Positions 1 to 4,090 of a stretch of DNA of 6,832 nt are shown one piece after another (within the stretch, counting starts at the first letter, position 1; the number at the start of each line of letters is the position of its first letter). The position numbers and the translations under genes were made by a program. The DNA is taken from the NCBI GenBank assembly GCA_938036825.1, contig CALHWD010000007.1:1-6832 (forward strand). Reading direction: 5' to 3'. Source of the stretch: an uncultured Candidatus Saccharibacteria bacterium. GTDB taxonomy: Bacteria > Patescibacteriota > Saccharimonadia > Saccharimonadales > Saccharimonadaceae. Under the pieces are notes generated by a model. It was not told the origin of the DNA and made no database searches. It worked only from the letters and a program-made list of their open reading frames with translations.

Positions 1-77
1 GGGGCATTAGCTCATTTGGCTAGAGCGCTTCGCTGGCAGCGAAGAGGTGACCAGTTCGAATCTGGTATGCTCCACCA
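1..77 (+). tRNA. tRNA-Ala, anticodon GGC
   Basis: A complete cloverleaf with an encoded 3' CCA (75-77). The acceptor strands are 1-7 and 67-73. The anticodon stem is 28-32 with 40-44, and the 7-base loop between them places the anticodon GGC at 35-37, which reads GCC. The T arm carries TTCGAAT. Base pair 3-70 of the acceptor is G-U, the classic alanine identity element, which supports the assignment independently of the anticodon. The gene starts at the first base of the window, so its promoter lies outside. It is one base from the next tRNA and very probably co-transcribed with it. Confidence 0.97.
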
Positions 78-78
78 T

Positions 79-155
79 GGATCTTTAGCTCAGTTGGCTA
101 GAGCGCACGATTCACATTCGTGAGGTCGCAGGTTCGAATCCTGCAAGATCCACCA
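79..155 (+). tRNA. tRNA-Val, anticodon CAC
   Basis: A complete cloverleaf with an encoded CCA (153-155). The acceptor strands GGATCTT and AAGATCC pair perfectly. The anticodon stem CACGA/TCGTG encloses the loop TTCACAT, giving anticodon CAC at 113-115, which reads GTG. The discriminator base is A (152). A35, C36 and A73 agree with valine identity. A histidine tRNA would have GTG and usually an extra 5' G, so it is excluded. The gene shares a transcript with tRNA-Ala(GGC), and the terminator at 214-244 probably ends that transcript. Confidence 0.97.
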
Positions 156-213
156 TTTTGAGATTATTCCCCTTCTGGTGTTGAGCCATAATCAGCATTA
201 GTTAAGGCCTGAG

Positions 214-244
214 ATAAGCGAGGATATATCTCGCTTATTTTTTT
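214..244 (+). terminator. Factor-independent terminator of the Ala-Val tRNA pair
   Basis: ATAAGCGAG (214-222) pairs perfectly with CTCGCTTAT (230-238) around a 7-base loop, and a run of T follows to 244. It lies about 60 bases after tRNA-Val and 28 bases before the next start codon. It therefore ends the tRNA transcript and separates it from the following gene. The remainder of 156-272 shows only A+T-rich DNA with no convincing promoter. Confidence 0.85.
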
Positions 245-272
245 ATTAATAATAACGAAGTAGGGAGCTATC

Positions 273-977
273 ATGGCAAGACTACCAAAGCTACGAAAAA
301 ATAATTCAAACATAAGGCCGGGGTGGAGTCAGAGTCGTTTGGTGGATCAGACGCTCCAAGCGGTGACAAACGACGCGTATCATCGGTGTGTTGCAGAGTT
401 ATACACTGGTCCTATCTCGAGTTTATTGGGAGGCGGTAACCCATCGAATTATTATTATCTTGAAGATCTTATTCATGCAGAGTTAGTGACTGAAATATTC
501 GAACGAGTGGATCGTAGGCGCATTTTTAGAATTCCCGAAGCGATCAACTATGACTTACTTCGTAGTGATATAAAAAACGCCACAACGAAACTCGAATCTA
601 GAATCGAGTCGCAATTTGCTCGAGACAGAATCTGCAAGAACATGGATTACCTGTTTAGCGATTGGCTAGTCAAGTTAACTGATAACGTCTCGAAGTATTC
701 AGCCGCCTGGTTTGATGAGGATTACGAATGGGAGCACCATGATAACTATGCAACAAGTTTCGACGAAGGGCAAAGCATTCTCGCATTCCTTGTAAGATCC
801 ATAGAACGTGGTGCTATCCGCGACAAAGACTTCATCAGTAAAATCTCAACATATAACGACAGAATGTCTGAATTCGAAGAACGTCTCCGCCCACTCTTGC
901 CAAAATTACGAGATCTTGAATTCGATAGTTTTCAACAAGACACTTTGGCTCCGGAGTGGCGGTGGTGGAGGCAGTAG
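273..977 (+). CDS. Hypothetical soluble protein, 234 aa, not recognised
   Basis: I do not recognise this protein. It has no signal peptide or membrane segment. It begins with a basic stretch (residues 2-22), followed by mostly charged, probably helical sequence. There is a glycine-rich turn near 53-56, an acidic and aromatic patch at about 146-165 (WFDEDYEWEHH), and an aromatic C-terminus ending WRWWRQ. Two cysteines (39 and 121) do not form an obvious motif. The ATG at 273 is supported by a good ribosome-binding site, AGGGAG at 262-267, five bases away. This differs from the neighbouring genes, which look leaderless. The coding DNA is visibly richer in A+T than the genes downstream and uses more ATA, AGA and TTA codons. 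It sits alone between two tRNA units, with a terminator before it and a convergent tRNA after it. Transfer next to a tRNA gene is possible, but I see no integrase or att repeat. The gene is likely real; its function is unknown. Confidence 0.75.
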   Translation: MARLPKLRKNNSNIRPGWSQSRLVDQTLQAVTNDAYHRCVAELYTGPISSLLGGGNPSNYYYLEDLIHAELVTEIFERVDRRRIFRIPEAINYDLLRSDIKNATTKLESRIESQFARDRICKNMDYLFSDWLVKLTDNVSKYSAAWFDEDYEWEHHDNYATSFDEGQSILAFLVRSIERGAIRDKDFISKISTYNDRMSEFEERLRPLLPKLRDLEFDSFQQDTLAPEWRWWRQ

Positions 978-1023
978 ATGCTACCACTAACTTTATTGAC
1001 AGTTGACTTGTGTTATGAATTAT

Positions 1024-1052
1024 AAAAATAGCGACGGGATATTGCTCGTCGC
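1024..1052 (-). terminator. Terminator of tRNA-Ala(CGC), minus strand
   Basis: GCGACG (1031-1036) and CGTCGC (1047-1052) form a 6-bp stem with a 10-base loop. Read on the minus strand, the stem is followed by TATTTTTATA, a reasonable U-rich tail. It lies 19 bases past the 3' end of tRNA-Ala(CGC). On the plus strand no T run follows, so it is not a good terminator for the 273-977 gene. Confidence 0.6.
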
Positions 1053-1071
1053 AATAAAATATAATAACACC

Positions 1072-1147
1072 TGGTGGAGATAGAGGGATTCAAACCCTCG
1101 ACCTCAGCAATGCGAATGCTGCGCTCTATCAACTGAGCTATATCCCC
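1072..1147 (-). tRNA. tRNA-Ala, anticodon CGC
   Basis: The minus strand gives a full cloverleaf that starts GGGGATATAGCTC and ends with an encoded CCA (plus-strand TGG at 1072-1074). The anticodon stem CAGCA/TGCTG encloses TTCGCAT, so the anticodon is CGC (plus-strand 1112-1114), which reads GCG. The T arm is GAGGG-TTTGAAT-CCCTC. The acceptor again has the G3-U70 pair specific to alanine. The gene is convergent with the 273-977 gene and divergent from the MurF-like gene, and is transcribed alone. Confidence 0.96.
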
Positions 1148-1159
1148 ACGACTCCCTCT

Positions 1160-1188
1160 ATTCAAGCACAAACGAGCGGGAGAATCAA
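1160..1188 (-). promoter_or_regulatory. Putative promoter of tRNA-Ala(CGC)
   Basis: On the minus strand, a TTGATT -35 (plus-strand 1183-1188) lies 17 bases from a TTGAAT -10 (1160-1165). The -10 is preceded by TGC, an extended -10. Each hexamer matches consensus at 4 of 6 positions. The -10 ends 12 bases before the tRNA 5' end, a sensible distance for a short pre-tRNA leader. It is prediction only, but the TGn signature is shared with the other promoters proposed here. Confidence 0.45.
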
Positions 1189-1211
1189 CCAGTAGCATTC
1201 CCGCCTGTTTC

Positions 1212-1220
1212 TGATAAAAT
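1212..1220 (+). promoter_or_regulatory. Extended -10 promoter of the MurF-like gene, probably leaderless
   Basis: TGA followed by TAAAAT (1215-1220) makes an extended -10. No good -35 is visible. The hexamer begins exactly 12 bases before the ATG at 1227, so a standard initiation distance puts the first transcribed base at the A of the start codon. The AAGGA at 1221-1225 is only one base from the ATG, too close for a normal Shine-Dalgarno. Confidence 0.5.
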
Positions 1221-1226
1221 AAGGAT

Positions 1227-2537
1227 ATGTTCAAAAAGTTTATCCAAAAGCGGCTCGAGACGTATGTGAGCCGGTATTTTCAAGCCCATCCAGAGGTCAA
1301 GTTAATTGTTGTGGTGGGGAGCGTGGGCAAAACGAGCACTAAGCGAGCGGTGGCTACCTTGCTATCGCAGCGCTACCGTGTGCGCATGCTTGATAATAAC
1401 CATAACACCAATCTCTCGGCACCGTGTGGCATTCTCGGCGTGACCTACCCTAGCAAGGTACACAGCATTGGTGCCTGGCTTAAAGTGTTTGCAGCAGCCC
1501 GGCGACGGGTTGCTCAGCCAGCTGACGTCGATGTGATTGTCCAGGAGCTTGGCACTGATCGGCCAGGGGAGATTGCCGACTTTGGCCGCTACCTCCGGCC
1601 TGACCTTGCCTTAGTGACGGCAGTAACACCAGAGCATATGGAGTTCTTTGGCTCAATTGAAGCAGTCGCACAAGAGGAGCTCTCCGTGACGCAGTATGCA
1701 CGCCGAGTGCTGATCAACCGTGATGATATTGAGGGTCGCTTTGCTGACCTGATCGCTACTCCACACTTTAGTACGTATGGCACAACTGGCCTTGCTGAGT
1801 ATCGCTTCGAACAGCAGAACTTTGACGCTGAGGTAGGCTATCGTGGGGGGATTATTGCTCCACCAAACATTGCTCAGCCATTCGCGGCGGCCATTAACGT
1901 GGTGGGTGAGCACAGCCTAAGGCCGATCGTTGGTGCCGTCGCAGTGGCTTTGCTCTATGGCTGCACACCAGATGAAGTAGTGAAGGGTCTTGCACTGATC
2001 AAGCCTGTCCCTGGGCGGATGAACCCGCTACTTGGCCTTGGTGATACAACAATTATCGACGATACATACAACTCCAGCCCGGCTGCGGCGCTGGCTGCAC
2101 TGCAGACGCTCTATAGCTTTGCGCAGGCACCGCAGCGGATCGCTATCCTTGGTGATATGAATGAGCTGGGTGCCTCGAGCCAGGCCGAGCACGAGAAGCT
2201 GGGTATGGCCTGTGACTCACATTTGCTTGATTGGGTGGTGACGGTTGGCGGCGAGGCAGAGAAGTATCTTGCGCCCGCTGCCCGTCGGCGTGGCTGCCAG
2301 GTGAAGGTATGCCGTAATGCGATCGAGGCAGGGCAGTTTGTCCGTTCGGTGGCACGGCCTGGTGCAGTGATTCTTGCTAAGGGGTCACAAGGTGGAATCT
2401 TCCTTGAAGAGGCGGTTAAGATCCTCTGTGTCCTAAGCGAAGATACCGAGCTGGTGCGTCAATCGCTCGCTTGGCAGGCTATCAAAGCGCCGTATTTTTC
2501 AGAGTACGAGAACTTCTTTGACGGGCCAAGTCAGTAG
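1227..2537 (+). CDS. murF: MurF-like Mur ligase (UDP-MurNAc-tripeptide:D-Ala-D-Ala ligase type) lacking the N-terminal domain
   Basis: Mur ligases use ATP to form a peptide bond through an acyl phosphate in the cytoplasm; MurF adds D-Ala-D-Ala to the UDP-linked peptidoglycan precursor. The protein is 436 aa. Visible motifs are the P-loop GSVGKTST (31-38), NNHNTNL (57-63), the metal-binding region QELGTDRPGEI (106-116), TPEHMEFFGS (134-143), GEHS (227-230), VPGRMNP (261-267), DDTYNSSP (278-285), LGDMNELG (308-315) and KGSQGG (385-390). The order and spacing fit MurF better than MurC, MurD or MurE. E. coli MurF has about 100 residues before its P-loop; here there are only 30, so the N-terminal substrate-binding domain is absent. 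An in-frame TAA at 1215-1217 rules out an upstream start. At the usual MurF K-x-E, which holds the carbamylated lysine, this protein seems to have E-x-S (151-153). The ATG fits the leaderless promoter. The ligase fold is secure. MurF is the best specific name, but a different substrate within the Mur superfamily is possible. Confidence 0.85.
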   Translation: MFKKFIQKRLETYVSRYFQAHPEVKLIVVVGSVGKTSTKRAVATLLSQRYRVRMLDNNHNTNLSAPCGILGVTYPSKVHSIGAWLKVFAAARRRVAQPADVDVIVQELGTDRPGEIADFGRYLRPDLALVTAVTPEHMEFFGSIEAVAQEELSVTQYARRVLINRDDIEGRFADLIATPHFSTYGTTGLAEYRFEQQNFDAEVGYRGGIIAPPNIAQPFAAAINVVGEHSLRPIVGAVAVALLYGCTPDEVVKGLALIKPVPGRMNPLLGLGDTTIIDDTYNSSPAAALAALQTLYSFAQAPQRIAILGDMNELGASSQAEHEKLGMACDSHLLDWVVTVGGEAEKYLAPAARRRGCQVKVCRNAIEAGQFVRSVARPGAVILAKGSQGGIFLEEAVKILCVLSEDTELVRQSLAWQAIKAPYFSEYENFFDGPSQ

Positions 2538-2554
2538 CGCTGGTACGCGATTTA

Positions 2555-2563
2555 TGGTATATT
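2555..2563 (+). promoter_or_regulatory. Extended -10 promoter of the membrane-protein gene
   Basis: TGG followed by TATATT (2558-2563) forms an extended -10 in the 65-base gap after the MurF-like gene, with no clear -35. Predicted initiation is near 2570, leaving a leader of about 33 bases before the ATG at 2603. The surrounding TATGGTA is identical to the element before leuS. Confidence 0.45.
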
Positions 2564-2570
2564 TGTAGTT

Positions 2571-2594
2571 ATGAGACTAGTGTATTAAGCGGAG
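2571..2594 (+). other. Possible 5-codon leader ORF and the Shine-Dalgarno of the membrane-protein gene
   Basis: ATG-AGA-CTA-GTG-TAT-TAA (2571-2588) encodes MRLVY. It begins about one base after the transcription start predicted from the -10 at 2558-2563, so it could be translated as a leaderless minigene. GGAG (2591-2594) follows its stop and lies 8 bases before the ATG at 2603, a good Shine-Dalgarno distance. The ribosome-binding site is credible. Translation of the leader peptide is speculative, and a five-codon ORF can easily arise by chance. Confidence 0.3.
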
Positions 2595-2602
2595 AACTAT
2601 CT

Positions 2603-4009
2603 ATGCCAACAGAGAAAAAACCAAAGGCAACCAAGCGTAGCACAACGCGCAAGACGTCGCCAAAAAATGAGTCAGGACAAACCCCGGCCAAGGCTAATGA
2701 ACCAGCAACCCCAGCTGCAGAGCCAGCTTCAGTAGCTGAGCCGACTACTCAGCCGATATCAGAGCAGTCAGCTACTCCGGCCATGCAGCCAGCTCAGCCC
2801 CAGCCTCAATATCAACCACACATGACTCCAGGAGCTTTGCGTGCTCAGCCAGCCAAGAAGTCCCATCTTGGGCTTATTCTTGGTCTTGTCGGTGGTGGTG
2901 TAGCTCTGCTGGCACTTATTGCTGGTGTGCTATTGTACTTCTTCTGGTATCAGAATCCGCACAAGGTGGTGACGGATGGCATTGCCAAACTCGTTGATGC
3001 CCGCGAAGCATCGTATAATATGAGCGGTGAAGGCAAGTCGACTAGTAGCACTGCAGGGTCATCAAAGTTTTCCTATAAAGTTACTCTCCAACACGGCAAC
3101 CAAGCAGCTGGTGGCAACGGTGAAGTAACGATGAATATCCCGCAGGTTGGCCAGATGACCATCAAGGCACAGGTCTATATGGATCGCGAGGCAATGTACT
3201 TCCGGGCGGAGAACGTTAAGGATGCGTATGATAAGTACATTGATGCCATGGTTGACCAAATGGTGCAGCGACGTAGCAACGCTTCTAGCATGACTGACGA
3301 AGAAAAAGACGCAGAGCGGAGTAAAATGCGTGACTATTATCGCAAGCTCTCGGAAAAGGGCTCGATGTCAGTTATCAAAAAAATCGATGGCAAATGGGTC
3401 AAGATGACGCAGGAAGATATGCTCAAGACAAGCTCGAACCGCACAACGACCAAGCAATGTACTGAAGCGATCAATGCTTTGTATGATGCCAAGGCGCGCA
3501 GTGAGGTTGCAGCAGTGCTTCACAAGCATGGCAATGTCTTTACGGTAGAAAAGATGAATAAGCCAGCGCTCGATAACGGCGCAGTGGGCTACAAGGTCAC
3601 AGTGGCGAGTCCGTCGAGCCATGAAGCACGCTCGCTCAGTCGTGATCTTGGTAACACCCGCGTTGGAGAGCTGCTTCGCCGTTGCAGCAATGCGACGTCG
3701 ACTCGCGTGACAACACGCCAAAATGGCCGGACCATCAAGACCGAGCGGCGCGCTGCTATCTCGGGGCCAGACTTTAGCCAGACAGATCTTGAGCTCTGGG
3801 TGTCACCATTCTCGCACGATGTGAAGCGCATTGTTATGAAGCCAACCAGCCAGTCGTCTCAGCAGCCAGTAACAATTAACGTCAACGACACGAAGGTTGA
3901 CCTGCGCAAACCAAGCGAGAGCATCCCGTATAGCGAGCTCATGCAGGGCAGCAGTAGTAGTAAAGACAATGATGATGACACATCACTAACAACCACTGGC
4001 GAAGCGTAG
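2603..4009 (+). CDS. Single-pass membrane protein with disordered N-terminus and outer domain, unknown function
   Basis: The protein is 468 aa and has three parts. Residues 1-86 are low-complexity: first Lys/Thr-rich and basic, then Pro/Ala/Gln-rich, so they are cytosolic and probably disordered. Residues about 88-114 form one strongly hydrophobic helix (LGLILGLVGGGVALLALIAG is its core). The basic flank predicts N-in, C-out topology. Residues about 118-445 form the outer domain. It opens with NPHKVVTDGIAKLVDA and contains alternating strand-like segments such as KKIDGKWVKM and LELWVSPFSHDVKRI. The only two cysteines, C286 and C361, are both outside and could form a disulfide. The tail is Ser/Asp-rich. 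The strand pattern recalls LolA/LppX-type lipid-binding folds and similar anchored proteins I associate with Saccharibacteria; this is weak inference. There is no lipobox, LPXTG or enzyme motif. The ATG has a Shine-Dalgarno (GGAG). The gene has its own promoter and a strong terminator, so it is probably monocistronic. Confidence 0.85.
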   Translation: MPTEKKPKATKRSTTRKTSPKNESGQTPAKANEPATPAAEPASVAEPTTQPISEQSATPAMQPAQPQPQYQPHMTPGALRAQPAKKSHLGLILGLVGGGVALLALIAGVLLYFFWYQNPHKVVTDGIAKLVDAREASYNMSGEGKSTSSTAGSSKFSYKVTLQHGNQAAGGNGEVTMNIPQVGQMTIKAQVYMDREAMYFRAENVKDAYDKYIDAMVDQMVQRRSNASSMTDEEKDAERSKMRDYYRKLSEKGSMSVIKKIDGKWVKMTQEDMLKTSSNRTTTKQCTEAINALYDAKARSEVAAVLHKHGNVFTVEKMNKPALDNGAVGYKVTVASPSSHEARSLSRDLGNTRVGELLRRCSNATSTRVTTRQNGRTIKTERRAAISGPDFSQTDLELWVSPFSHDVKRIVMKPTSQSSQQPVTINVNDTKVDLRKPSESIPYSELMQGSSSSKDNDDDTSLTTTGEA

Positions 4010-4030
4010 ACAAAACGCCGCACATAAATC

Positions 4031-4067
4031 CAACCCCGCTTTCGAGAAAAGAAGCGGGGTTGTCTTT
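4031..4067 (+). terminator. Strong terminator after the membrane-protein gene
   Basis: CAACCCCGCTT (4031-4041) pairs perfectly with AAGCGGGGTTG (4052-4062), giving 11 bp with a G+C-rich core, extended by one T-G pair. TCTTT follows. The T tail is short, but the stem is very stable. It lies 21 bases after the stop codon at 4009 and insulates leuS from upstream transcription. Confidence 0.85.
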
Positions 4068-4081
4068 GCCCTCGCCCACTA

Positions 4082-4090
4082 TGGTAGAAT
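4082..4090 (+). promoter_or_regulatory. Extended -10 promoter of leuS, leaderless or nearly so
   Basis: TGG followed by TAGAAT (4085-4090) lies directly against the first possible start codon at 4091. Normal initiation about 7 bases after the hexamer falls near 4097, past that ATG and 3 bases before the second in-frame ATG at 4100. No strong -35 is visible; the region is occupied by the tail of the preceding terminator. Confidence 0.5.

Noticed and set aside
996..1026. A perfect TTGACA followed 19 bases later by TATAAA on the plus strand.
   Set aside because: The spacing is too long, the 17-base alternative (ATTATA) is poor, and a transcript would run through a hairpin and antisense to tRNA-Ala(CGC). 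The murF-like gene already has a better promoter at 1212-1220.
79..1071. A possible att repeat pairing the tRNA-Val 3' end with DNA beyond the orphan gene.
   Set aside because: I found no copy of the tRNA 3' end downstream of the gene and no integrase in the window.
1221..1225. AAGGA as a Shine-Dalgarno for the murF-like gene.
   Set aside because: It is one base from the ATG, too close for normal function; the promoter position points to leaderless initiation.
1013..1234. A 73-codon open frame on the minus strand.
   Set aside because: It lies across the complete tRNA-Ala(CGC) gene, so it is a by-product of that sequence.
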